NCBI GenBank assembly: GCA_009693055.1
Contig: SHYA01000002.1
Span: forward strand, 1 to 64,000
Direction: 5' to 3'
Source: Dehalococcoidia bacterium
GTDB taxonomy: Bacteria; Chloroflexota; Dehalococcoidia; Lucifugimonadales; SHYT01
DNA: 64,000 nucleotides
Shown: in pieces, positions 37,379 to 45,303 of the stretch
Numbering within the stretch: position 1 is the stretch's first letter
How the letters are laid out: each line of letters begins with the position of its first letter
Notes under the pieces: model-generated
Database searches by the model: none
Seen by the model: only the letters and a program-made list of their open reading frames with translations
What the model was told of the DNA's origin: nothing
Made by a program: the position numbers and the translations under genes

Positions 37379-37382
37379 CTAG
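37317..37382 (+). repeat. Second copy of the tmk 3' end (66 bases)
   Basis: Codon-by-codon alignment with 36924-36989 gives 53 of 66 identical bases. Most differences are synonymous; the encoded tails RRLARRRSALPVAEQARPRLL and the copy (with P-A and Q-M at two places) end at the same stop. An in-frame stop lies shortly before the copy, so it is not expressed as part of a gene. Confidence 0.85.
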
Positions 37383-37549
37383 TCTTCCTGTCCTTGCTAC
37401 CTGAGGGTCCGCCCGAGCGCCTTCCCTGGGCGAGGGCGTGTTGCCGCCCGGCCCGTGTGCATTCGCTCCGCAGGTTGGTGTGTCTAGTCCGCCGAACCGT
37501 AGTGGCCAACAACAAGTAACGCAGTTCGCGCACCGAGCGTAGCAGCCTA

Positions 37550-37577
37550 TTGACATTCTTTGTCAAAGTATTAGAAT
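37550..37577 (+). promoter_or_regulatory. HU gene promoter with overlapping inverted repeat
   Basis: TTGACA (37550-37555), 16-base spacer, TAGAAT (37572-37577). TTGACA also pairs with TGTCAA at 37561-37566, making a 6-5-6 inverted repeat over the -35 and spacer, a possible operator. Confidence 0.7.
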
Positions 37578-37664
37578 AGTTTAGGAATCACACAAACGCG
37601 TACAGCGCGTTCATGGTGTCCATGAGTGCGGGAGAACCCGTTCTTATGAGGAGGAATAGAGGAT

Positions 37665-37964
37665 ATGGCAGACCTACACAAGACCGACATCGCGCAACTC
37701 GTTGGCAAGCAGCTGAAGGGCAGCCCCGCAGCAGGGGAAGAGTCGCTCAACGCCGTCTTGGACGCGGTGCAGTCAGGACTGAAGAGGGGCGACAGGGTTG
37801 TGGTTACCGGCTTCGGGGCGTTTCAAGTGCGCCAAGTGAAGCAGCGCAGCGTGCGCTCCATTGGAGGCGGAGGGTTGGTGGTAGTTCCAGCCCACAAGCG
37901 CGTCGGCTTCAGGGCCGGAGCGGAGCTCGCGGCGGCAGTCCGCAAGCCTTCACGCTCTCGTTAG
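37665..37964 (+). CDS. HU-family DNA-binding protein
   Basis: 99 residues. It has the HU fold pattern: DIAQLVGKQL, AVLDAVQSGLKRGDRVVVTGFGAFQVRQVKQR and a C-terminal VPAHKRVGFRAGAELAAAV. The flexible arm region (RSVRSIGGGGLVVVPAHKR) replaces the usual RNPxTG by GGGGLVV, so DNA-arm contacts may differ from classical HU. It is a nucleoid-architecture protein. Well-formed promoter upstream; convergent with modC (9 bases between stops). Confidence 0.88.
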   Translation: MADLHKTDIAQLVGKQLKGSPAAGEESLNAVLDAVQSGLKRGDRVVVTGFGAFQVRQVKQRSVRSIGGGGLVVVPAHKRVGFRAGAELAAAVRKPSRSR

Positions 37965-37972
37965 CACAGAGC

Positions 37973-39079
37973 TCACCGTCGCTCTCTGCCAGGCTGCCCG
38001 CCGCTATCTTCCTCCACCACGAAGCAGGACGACGCCTTGATGACCGCCCAGATGGGGACTCCTGGCGCGATGCGAAGCTCGTCAAGCGCGCCCTGGGTGA
38101 CGTGACACCGGAGCGGGATGCCGCAGTCCAGTAGCACCTCATAAGCGGGGCCGCGCGGCTCCACGGCCTGCACGCGCCCGGGCAGTCGGTTGCGCGCCGA
38201 CAGCCCGCGCGGCTCTTCTGAAGCCAGGATTACGTCGTCGGCGCGGACGCCCACCGTGATCGCCTGCCCCACCTGTGCGTCGGCGAGCGGCACCTCAAGC
38301 TCCGTCCTGTTCGCGGTGCAGGTGGTCACGCCTGCGTGCGAGTCCACGCGGGTGACGGTGAGGCGCAGCAAGTTCTCCACGCCGACCAGCCGCGCCACGC
38401 CCGCCTGTTTGGGGTGTTCCAGCACACGGAGCGGGTCGCCCTTCGCGATGGGACAGCCTGCCTCCATCACCAGCACCTCGTCGCCGAGCGCGAGCGCCTC
38501 CTCCCGGTCGTGCGTGACCAGCACGATGGGAACACCTGCGCTCTTCAGGACGGGTAGCAGCTCCCGGCGGATAGCGCGGCGCAGCTCCACGTCTAACGCG
38601 GCGAACGGCTCGTCCAGTAGGAGCGCCACCGGGTCCGGAGCGAGCGCGCGGGCGAGGGCGACGCGTTGACGCTGCCCGCCAGACAGCTCCCAGACCTTGC
38701 GTCCCTCTAGCCCGTCAAGGCGGAACGCTTGCACCAGTCCGGCAACACGCCGCCGGACGGCGGCCGCCGGCCCCTGCAGCCCGTACCCGATGTTGCCGGC
38801 CACGTCCAGGTGCGGGAACAGATGGTACTCCTGCGGCAGGTAGCCGACGCGCCGCTGGTGGGGTGGCGCCCACACCCTCGCTGCGCTGTCGTAGACGGCG
38901 CGGCCGCCGACCTCAATGTGGCCCTCGTGCGGCCGCACTAGTCCGGCGATGGCGCGGAGCGTCATGCTCTTGCCCGAACCCGACGGCCCGTAGAGTACCA
39001 GGATGCTCCCAGGCTCCACCGCCCAGGCGGTGTCCAGGCGGAAATCACCGGCCTGGTAGCGCACCCAGCCGCGCGTCAT
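37973..39079 (-). CDS. modC: Molybdate/tungstate ABC transporter, ATPase subunit
   Basis: 368 residues from ATG 39079 (overlaps the modB stop by 4 bases, ATGA). Walker A LYGPSGSGKSMTLRAI, Q-loop YLPQEYHLFPHLDV, signature ELSGGQRQRVALARAL, Walker B VALLLDEPFAALDVE, switch His VTHDREEA. A C-terminal TOBE-type molybdate-binding domain (RNRLPGRVQAVEPRG) supports ModC over sulfate CysA, though the latter is close. Confidence 0.9.
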   Translation of the reverse strand: MTRGWVRYQAGDFRLDTAWAVEPGSILVLYGPSGSGKSMTLRAIAGLVRPHEGHIEVGGRAVYDSAARVWAPPHQRRVGYLPQEYHLFPHLDVAGNIGYGLQGPAAAVRRRVAGLVQAFRLDGLEGRKVWELSGGQRQRVALARALAPDPVALLLDEPFAALDVELRRAIRRELLPVLKSAGVPIVLVTHDREEALALGDEVLVMEAGCPIAKGDPLRVLEHPKQAGVARLVGVENLLRLTVTRVDSHAGVTTCTANRTELEVPLADAQVGQAITVGVRADDVILASEEPRGLSARNRLPGRVQAVEPRGPAYEVLLDCGIPLRCHVTQGALDELRIAPGVPIWAVIKASSCFVVEEDSGGQPGRERR

Positions 39080-39897
39080 GCCCGCCTCCGGGCGGTCCGC
39101 CTGCCGAGCAAGCCGATGGCGACCAGCAGCACGCCCGAGAGCACCAGGAGCAGCACCGAGAGGGCCAGCGCGGCCGGGATGTCGCTCTCCATGGCGCTCA
39201 GGATGGCGAGCGGCATCGTCTGTGTCTCGCCGATGAAGTTGCCCGCGAACATGATGGTGGCGCCGAACTCGGAGAGGGCTCTGGCCCACGCGAGGGCCGC
39301 GCCGCCGAGCAGGCCGGGGAGCGCCAGCGGCAGGGTGAGCCGCCAGAACGTGCGCCACGGTGAGACCCCCAGTGTCTGCGAGACGTCCTCGTCGTCGCGT
39401 TCCACGGACTCAAACCCGATCTTGGCCGCGCGGATATAGAACGGCGCCGAGATGAAGACCTGAGCGAACAGCACGGCGGTGGTGGTGAAGGGGAGGTTGA
39501 CGCCCAGGTTGTCCAGCGCGGGCCCCAGGACCCCCTTTCGGCCGAACGCCATCAGCATCGCCACGCCCGCAACAACGGGCGGCAGCACGATGGGTAGTTC
39601 GACCAGGCTGTCAACGATGCGCAGCGGCCAGGAGGCGCTGCGCGCCAGCAGGTACGCGAACGGCGTCCCGAGCAGCACGATGATGGCGAGGCTGATGCTG
39701 CTGGTGATGAGCGAGAGCTTCAGCGCCTCCCGCGCAAAGGGGCTGGTGAGGCTGTCCCAGAACCGCTCTTCGCCCGCCGCCTTGGCCACAAGCGCCACCA
39801 GCGGCAGCCCGATGAACGCAACGTAGAGCAGCGTGGTGGCCGTCCCCGTCGGCAGGAGCGGGTTGACCTGTCGCGCCCTTCGCAACGGCCGCATCAC
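39076..39897 (-). CDS. modB: Molybdate/tungstate ABC transporter, permease
   Basis: 273 residues with six hydrophobic helices. The EAA-loop that contacts the ATPase is DDEDVSQTLGVSPWRTFWRLTLP; ARALSEFGATIMFAGN is typical of ModB/CysT. It overlaps both neighbours by 4 bases (ATGA), showing tight translational coupling in modABC. Confidence 0.92.
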   Translation of the reverse strand: MMRPLRRARQVNPLLPTGTATTLLYVAFIGLPLVALVAKAAGEERFWDSLTSPFAREALKLSLITSSISLAIIVLLGTPFAYLLARSASWPLRIVDSLVELPIVLPPVVAGVAMLMAFGRKGVLGPALDNLGVNLPFTTTAVLFAQVFISAPFYIRAAKIGFESVERDDEDVSQTLGVSPWRTFWRLTLPLALPGLLGGAALAWARALSEFGATIMFAGNFIGETQTMPLAILSAMESDIPAALALSVLLLVLSGVLLVAIGLLGRRTARRRA

Positions 39898-40736
39898 TCC
39901 GGCGCCTCCAAAAAGCCGTGCTTCGCAAGAATGGCGCGCCCCGCTGGTGAGCGGAGAAATGCGATGAACGCCTGGGCGGCTGCGGGATGAGGGCTGTCCT
40001 TGACTACGGCAACGGGGTAGAGCGCCAGCACATTGAACGCATCCGGGATGGCGATCCGCCGCAGCTTGGGAGATGCGTCCGGTGTCACATCGGTGGCGTA
40101 CACCATGCTGGCGTCTGCCTCGCCCAGCACCACCTTGGCCAGCGCCTGCCGCACGTTGGTCTCCTCGGATACCAGGTTCGCCAGCGCGCTGCCCGCGAAG
40201 TTGCCGGCGAATTCGGGCGCTCCGGCCATCCTGGCGAGTGCGGCGCGGGCGTAAGCGCCCACCGGCACGTCCCTGAGTGTTAGCACCAGCTTGACGCCCG
40301 GCTTGGCCAGGTCCTGGAGGGTGAGCACGGCCGAGCTGTCCGATGGGGTCACGACCACCAGCCGGTTTTCGGCGAACACGACCGGCGCACCGCTCACCAC
40401 GCCGGCCCGGATGGCCAGGTCCATCTGCTCTTCGTTGGCCGCTGCGAACAGGTCAGCCTTCGCGCCGTGCTCAAGCTGCGTGCGCAAGGTGGGCGTGCCC
40501 GCGAAGTTGTAGGTGACGGACAGGCCGACGTGCTGCGCCTCAAGGGCGGCCTTGACCTCGTTGAACGCTTCGGTCAACGACGAAGCCGCGAAGATAGTCA
40601 GCTTTCCCGAGAAGCTTGGCGCCGGCGTTGGAGCAGACGGAGGGGTTTCCGCCGGTCTGGAGCCGCCGCACCCCACGAGCGAGGCGAGGGCAACCGGTGC
40701 GAGTGCCAGGGCGAGCAGCCGTGGACCGATGCGCAT
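39894..40736 (-). CDS. modA: Molybdate/tungstate-binding lipoprotein
   Basis: 280 residues. N-terminal lipoprotein signal with lipobox SLVGC (Cys23), then a Pro-rich linker. The oxyanion-binding fold starts LTIFAASSLTEAFNEV (both Ser bind the oxyanion) and has YNFAGTPTLRTQLEHGAKAD and the central EADASMVYATDV. It captures molybdate or tungstate outside the membrane and hands it to ModBC. The gene is divergent from an HTH regulator with a palindrome in the 63-base gap. Confidence 0.93.
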   Translation of the reverse strand: MRIGPRLLALALAPVALASLVGCGGSRPAETPPSAPTPAPSFSGKLTIFAASSLTEAFNEVKAALEAQHVGLSVTYNFAGTPTLRTQLEHGAKADLFAAANEEQMDLAIRAGVVSGAPVVFAENRLVVVTPSDSSAVLTLQDLAKPGVKLVLTLRDVPVGAYARAALARMAGAPEFAGNFAGSALANLVSEETNVRQALAKVVLGEADASMVYATDVTPDASPKLRRIAIPDAFNVLALYPVAVVKDSPHPAAAQAFIAFLRSPAGRAILAKHGFLEAPE

Positions 40737-40751
40737 AGGGCTCTCCGATCT

Positions 40752-40791
40752 GTAAAGTATACTTTACTCTCAGACAAGTGGAGTGTATAAT
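40752..40791. promoter_or_regulatory. 16-bp palindromic operator and promoter between modA and its regulator
   Basis: GTAAAGTATACTTTAC (40752-40767) is a perfect palindrome. On the plus strand TTTACT (40763-40768) could serve as -35 with TATAAT (40786-40791) 17 bases later; transcription would start at or next to ATG 40800, i.e. a leaderless message. The site is placed to control both divergent genes. Confidence 0.75.
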
Positions 40792-40799
40792 CCCGCATC

Positions 40800-41921
40800 A
40801 TGGTCGTCAAGAGCAACCTCCGGCAAGCCAGGGTCGTTGCGGCGTTTTCTCAGGAGGCGCTCGCCGGACGGGCCGGCATCAGCCGCCAGGCGTACGCGGC
40901 GGTGGAATCCGGGCGTTCGGTCCCGTCTACCGAGGTGGCGCTCCGGCTGGCGCGGGCGCTGGAGACCACCGTGGAGGCCCTCTTCTCGTTGCCGGACGAG
41001 CCCGCCGTGACGGTGCAGGCGGAGCTGGTGGGCGACGCCCCCATAGCGGCGGCGTCTCGTGTGCAGCTCACCAGAGTGGGACGCCGGTTGTTCGCCCGTC
41101 CGCTGGTTGGGGCCGCTGCTGTGCCTCACACACTCACCTCCGCTGAGGGCGTGCTCCTTGGCGTCAAAGGGGGCATCAAAGGCGATAAGCGCCGTGCCAC
41201 GGTCCGCCTGATGGACGCTGAGACACTCAGGACTCCTATCCTGGTCATGGCGGGCTGCGACCCTGCGGTGTCACTCCTCATACCGGGCATGCGTGAGCGA
41301 GGCACCCGGCTGGTGTGGGCCGAAGAGGGCAGCCGCGAGGCCCTGGTGACGCTCGCCAGCGGCGAGGCCCATGTGGCGGGATGCCACCTGTACGACGAAT
41401 GCAGCGGCCGCTACAACGCCCCGTGGGTCAAGCGGCTGGTTCCCTTCCCCTGCACCGTGGTGCGCTTCGCCCAGTGGCGCCAGGGGCTGATCGTGGCGCG
41501 CGGAAATCCGCTGCGCATCGCGGGAATAGAAGGCCTTGCGAGGCCTGGCGTGCGACTGGTCAACCGCCAAGAGGGCTCCGGTAGCCGCGTCCTGTTGGAC
41601 CGGCTGCTCAAGAGGGAAGGCATCCCCCAGAGCGCACTGCGTGGCTACGAGCGCCAGGTCCACGGCCACCTCGCTCTCGCCGAGGTGGTCGCCTCCGGGC
41701 TGGCGGACGCCGGCATCGCCGTGGAGGCGGCGGCCCGCGCGTTAGGCCTCGACTTCGTGCCGTTGCAAGAGGAACGGTACGATCTGGTCGTCCCCAACCG
41801 GTTTTTGGACCTCCCGGCAGTGCAGATCCTCTTGGAGTCGTTGCGGCGCCCGCAAGTCCGCGGGCAGGTTGAAGCCCTGGGCGGCTACGACGCTGCGGGG
41901 ATGGGTGACGTGGCGGCTTGA
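40800..41921 (+). CDS. XRE-type HTH regulator fused to a periplasmic-binding-protein-like domain
   Basis: 373 residues. Residues ~5-62 are an HTH_3 domain (RQARVVAAFSQEALAGRAGI, SRQAYAAVESGRSVPSTEVA). Residues ~140-350 resemble substrate-binding domains of the molybdate type: VMAGCDPAVSLLIPGM, GEAHVAGCHLYDE, GSGSRVLLDRLLK (typical GSGTR motif) and HLALAEVVASGLADAGIAVE. It probably binds the oxyanion or molybdopterin precursor directly and regulates modABC, replacing ModE. Divergent arrangement and the intervening palindrome support this. Confidence 0.9.
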   Translation: MVVKSNLRQARVVAAFSQEALAGRAGISRQAYAAVESGRSVPSTEVALRLARALETTVEALFSLPDEPAVTVQAELVGDAPIAAASRVQLTRVGRRLFARPLVGAAAVPHTLTSAEGVLLGVKGGIKGDKRRATVRLMDAETLRTPILVMAGCDPAVSLLIPGMRERGTRLVWAEEGSREALVTLASGEAHVAGCHLYDECSGRYNAPWVKRLVPFPCTVVRFAQWRQGLIVARGNPLRIAGIEGLARPGVRLVNRQEGSGSRVLLDRLLKREGIPQSALRGYERQVHGHLALAEVVASGLADAGIAVEAAARALGLDFVPLQEERYDLVVPNRFLDLPAVQILLESLRRPQVRGQVEALGGYDAAGMGDVAA

Positions 41922-41975
41922 CAGGTCCTTTCTTCGCGCACAACATGGAGCGCAAGTCAGCGAGGGGGTGACAGC

Positions 41976-42749
41976 ATGCGGTTGCAAGGAAGGGTCGCGT
42001 TCATCAGCGGCGGGGCGGGCGGCATGGGGCAGGGCATCGCTAGGAAACTGGCCAAAGAGGGGGCGAAGGTGGCGGTGGCCGACGTGCAGGACAAGTTGGG
42101 CGAGCAGTTCGTCCGCGACCTGCGGGAAGGCGGCGCGGACGCCATCTATGTCCACCTGGATGTGACAAGCGAGCAGAGCTGGGAAAAGGCGGTCGGCGAG
42201 ACGGTTAGGGCGTTTGGGAAGCTGGACATCATGGTCAACAACGCGGGGATCAGCGGCATGGGCATCGCCCCCCAGGGCTCCCTGGAGAACTGGAACCGCA
42301 TCATGGACGTGAACTCCACGGGCGTGTTCCTGGGCACCAAAGTCGCCGTGCAGCCGATGATCAAGGCGGGAGGCGGCTCCATCGTCAACATCTCCTCCAT
42401 CGCGGGCATAGTGGGGATGGGCCTGGACCAGCCGGTGGAGAAGGGGTTGACGGGCGCGTACTCCGCATCCAAGGGGGCTGTCCGCACCCTCACCAAGGCG
42501 AACGCCATCCAGTTGGCGCGGAACAAGATACGGGTCAACTCGGTCCATCCGGGCGTCATTGAGACGCCCATGACCGCCGAATTCCTCAAGGACCCCGTGA
42601 TGCGGGAGCGGATGTTGAAAGAGCACCCGATCGGCCGCATAGGGAAGCCGGAGGACATTGCGAACGCGGTGTGCTACCTCGCTTCCGACGAGGCCTCGTT
42701 TGTCACCGGCGCGGAGCTGGTGGTGGACGGCGGGTACATCGCGCAGTAG
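41976..42749 (+). CDS. Short-chain dehydrogenase/reductase
   Basis: 257 residues of classical SDR. Cofactor loop ISGGAGGMGQGIA, NNAGISG, catalytic Ser in SIVNISSIAG, YxxxK as YSASKGAVRTL, and VHPGVIETPM. VADVQDKLG with Asp after the second strand points to NAD(H) preference. The AGGGGGTGA-type RBS is good. Substrate unknown. Confidence 0.94.
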   Translation: MRLQGRVAFISGGAGGMGQGIARKLAKEGAKVAVADVQDKLGEQFVRDLREGGADAIYVHLDVTSEQSWEKAVGETVRAFGKLDIMVNNAGISGMGIAPQGSLENWNRIMDVNSTGVFLGTKVAVQPMIKAGGGSIVNISSIAGIVGMGLDQPVEKGLTGAYSASKGAVRTLTKANAIQLARNKIRVNSVHPGVIETPMTAEFLKDPVMRERMLKEHPIGRIGKPEDIANAVCYLASDEASFVTGAELVVDGGYIAQ

Positions 42750-42815
42750 GCGAGAGAATTGCTTGCGGCTGCCTCCCATACTGTCACGGGAGGAGTGCGT
42801 GTGGCAGGGCGGCGG

Positions 42816-44144
42816 CTACCCGCGTCCCTGGCGTCCGCGTAGGGCTGCCAGCGCGGTGCGTACGGAGTTGAGAGGCCTCAGGGTGGTGGATAGGACCACC
42901 GCCGCCGGCGTCAGCACCCACCTGGCGATGGCGCCGAGCCACCAAAGCGGCGCGCTCGCACGGCCTGCCATCCACCGGACGCCTGCGTGGGCTGTCGGGT
43001 GCCGCTGCACCGTGGTCATCATGTGGGCGGCTACCTGGAGGGCCCTTCCGCTGAGGGAAGCCCACCGGCCGAACCCCAGCGCCGAGGGGCCTTCCGCCCC
43101 GCCACGGTAGCGCTGCGCGTCCTCAAGGAACGTCCGGTAGTCCTCACCTGCCCGCATCCCGCCGAGCGCGTCGTGCTCCTCCGTGGCGATCTCCTGCTGC
43201 ACGGACCTGATGAGCCGTTCCTGCTCTGCGGTGGCCAGGTCGGGGCCGCGCGCAAGCGTGCGCACCAGAAGTTCCGCGGCGTCCAGGCGGCCCCACAGGA
43301 TGTCATTCTGCCGCCACTCCCGTTTGAGGGACCCGCCGAAGTGGAGCAGGGAGTCTCCGGCCAGTTTCTCCTCAGGGGCGCGGCGGATGAAGCGGGCGCC
43401 GTCCGGGCTGATGCGGACCAGCTCCACGGAGTCGTGCTTGCCCAGTGACCCCAGCTCGGCGGCAAGGTAGAAGAACAGGTCTCGCAGCTCAAAGCGCTGG
43501 AACATCTGCACGAAGGTGTCGGCAGGGTATTCGGCCTGGCCGTCGCGGGCGTTGAAATCCGTCAGGAGCGTGTCCAGCCGCTGGCACGCCTCGAGACCAC
43601 AGCTGCGCACCGTGTCCAGCTCTTGCGAGAGGAAGTCCTGCGCCTTGCTCACCAGCTCCTGCACCGCGTCCCGCTCCGCGGAGGGGGACTGGAGGCGCTT
43701 GACTAGCTCCGGGAAGGCGCCGAGGCCCTGAATGGTGCCGGGGTTCCACGCCTGCCGTTCGGCGTGGCGCGCCCGGTCCAGCGCGGCCCACAGGCGGAGC
43801 TCCAGGTCGTCAAGCTCTCCCCACAAAGGTCTGAGCGCGGGCTGGCGGTACAGCGGGGCGAGCACCTCAAGCAGGCGGGTGTACTTGCGCACCCGGTACG
43901 GGATGTCAAAGGCCTTCAGGAACGCGCTCGGCTCGCTGGCGCGAAGCTCCAGCTCCACCTCAAACGCTTGCTGCGCTACCGGATTGACGCGCCCAACCGC
44001 CTGGCGGAACAGGCCGGTCAGCCGCTCCTTCACCTCCCTGGCCTTCATGGCTACGTACGCCTGGTAGGTGAGCTGGGCTTCCAGGAAAGCGCGGTACTCC
44101 GCCGGGGAACGGCTCCAGGGCAACGCTGCGGCGCCCTGCTGCAA
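42816..44144 (-). CDS. Patatin-like protein, C-terminal (DUF3376-type) part, separated by a frameshift
   Basis: An open frame of ~440 codons, mostly helical (EVKERLTGLFRQAVGRVNPV, DLELRLWAALDRARHAERQA, DLFFYLAAELGSLGKHDSV) with a hydrophobic end (GAIARWVLTPAAVVLSTTL). It continues, in another frame, the N-terminal patatin domain encoded just upstream: LNEHKERVRRFQEALE (frame 1) joins SLTERALQQGAAALP (this frame) at about 44159-44160. DUF3376 C-terminal domains accompany patatin in actinobacterial and Chloroflexota proteins. The best explanation is one gene (42816-45213) broken by a single-base change or a sequencing error. Confidence 0.75.
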   Translation of the reverse strand: MQQGAAALPWSRSPAEYRAFLEAQLTYQAYVAMKAREVKERLTGLFRQAVGRVNPVAQQAFEVELELRASEPSAFLKAFDIPYRVRKYTRLLEVLAPLYRQPALRPLWGELDDLELRLWAALDRARHAERQAWNPGTIQGLGAFPELVKRLQSPSAERDAVQELVSKAQDFLSQELDTVRSCGLEACQRLDTLLTDFNARDGQAEYPADTFVQMFQRFELRDLFFYLAAELGSLGKHDSVELVRISPDGARFIRRAPEEKLAGDSLLHFGGSLKREWRQNDILWGRLDAAELLVRTLARGPDLATAEQERLIRSVQQEIATEEHDALGGMRAGEDYRTFLEDAQRYRGGAEGPSALGFGRWASLSGRALQVAAHMMTTVQRHPTAHAGVRWMAGRASAPLWWLGAIARWVLTPAAVVLSTTLRPLNSVRTALAALRGRQGRG

Positions 44145-45213
44145 CGCCCGCTCTGTGAGGCTCCAGTGCCTCCTGAAAACGGCGCACGCGCTCTTTGTGC
44201 TCGTTGAGCGCGCGAAGGTCGCCGGCCAGGCTTTCGTAGCGCGGGATGCTGAGCATCGCCTTCAGAGCGCGAGAAACGAAGTCTGATTCTGGGCGGGGCG
44301 CGCTTGGGGGCAGCTCGCGTGGCGCGGGGTCAGGCTCCACGAACAGCACCACGCGGTCCACCGGCGGGTCTGCGCTGCGCGTGAAGACGGTGTGGAGCAT
44401 TTCGGTGAACGGCTTGTTGTCCAAGATGCCGCCGTCCGACAGATAGAGCGGCGGGGCATCGCCCTGCTCGAGCAGCGTGTTGCCGGAGGGGTCTGCGTCC
44501 AGCCGCGCGGGCGCAATGGCGACCGGGAACGCGGAGGTAGCATGACAGATGGTCGCGAGCGCCGCGTTCTGGCCCGGGCCGAAGTCGTTATGGCTGTACC
44601 CCAGCAGCGGGTCGTACCGGTTGTAGCCGCGCGTGCGCAACCGCTGGTGGAACACCTTGCGGTGCTCCCGCGTCTGGAGCTGCTCACCCAGGAAGTCTTG
44701 CTGCTCCACGCGCCGTCCGTACAAGTCGGTGGTGGGGACAAAGAGGTCCAGCACCTTCACCTGTGCGCGCTCGGGGCGGGCGCTCTGGTCAATTCCCGTC
44801 AACGCCTCCAGGATCATGCGGTGGTACTTGTCGGTGTCCAGAAGTGAGCGGACGTCCTTGCGGCCAGGCGGGTTGAGCAGTTGGAACAGGTCGCCTTCCT
44901 CCACCCACAACCGGCGCAGCGCGTCCAGGGAACCGCCCTGGGCCAGGGCCTTTGCGAGGCTGACGCCGTTCAGCCCTCCTGCGGACGTGCCTGCAACGAT
45001 GTCCACCCCGACCCGCGCATTGGTGCTGCGCAGAAGATCGGTGTACGCGCTGTCGCCGCCTGCACCGCGCTCCAAGTCCTGCGAGGCGCGCACCAGCCGC
45101 AGCAGTTCCACGCACGTCCCGTAGATGTAGACGGCGAGCGAGACACCGCCGTAAAGGGCCACGCCCAGGCGCACCTCGCGCTCCGAGATGCCCGCGTGGT
45201 GGGATGTGCTCAC
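43960..45213 (-). CDS. Patatin-like phospholipase, N-terminal catalytic part (frameshifted after ~350 codons)
   Basis: Starts MSTSHHAGISEREVRLGV. The patatin elements are all present: oxyanion loop ALYGGVSLAVYIYG (GGxxxxxYxxG variant), nucleophile elbow GTSAGGLNG and the catalytic Asp in YLSDGGILDNKPF. After about codon 352 the frame leaves the protein-like sequence (Arg/Pro/Gly-rich end), while the true continuation is in the frame ending at 42816. As it stands the lipase domain would be made with an aberrant tail. Lipid acyl hydrolase, probably membrane-associated. Confidence 0.78.
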   Translation of the reverse strand: MSTSHHAGISEREVRLGVALYGGVSLAVYIYGTCVELLRLVRASQDLERGAGGDSAYTDLLRSTNARVGVDIVAGTSAGGLNGVSLAKALAQGGSLDALRRLWVEEGDLFQLLNPPGRKDVRSLLDTDKYHRMILEALTGIDQSARPERAQVKVLDLFVPTTDLYGRRVEQQDFLGEQLQTREHRKVFHQRLRTRGYNRYDPLLGYSHNDFGPGQNAALATICHATSAFPVAIAPARLDADPSGNTLLEQGDAPPLYLSDGGILDNKPFTEMLHTVFTRSADPPVDRVVLFVEPDPAPRELPPSAPRPESDFVSRALKAMLSIPRYESLAGDLRALNEHKERVRRFQEALEPHRAGVAAGRRSVALEPFPGGVPRFPGSPAHLPGVRSHEGQGGEGAADRPVPPGGWARQSGSAASV

Positions 45214-45303
45214 GTCTCTTCGCCTCCTGGCCGTTGCGCGCCGTCCCGCAGTGTAGCATCCGAGGCGCGGCGGGCGACAGAAGAGGCTGGCAGCACCGAA
45301 ACG

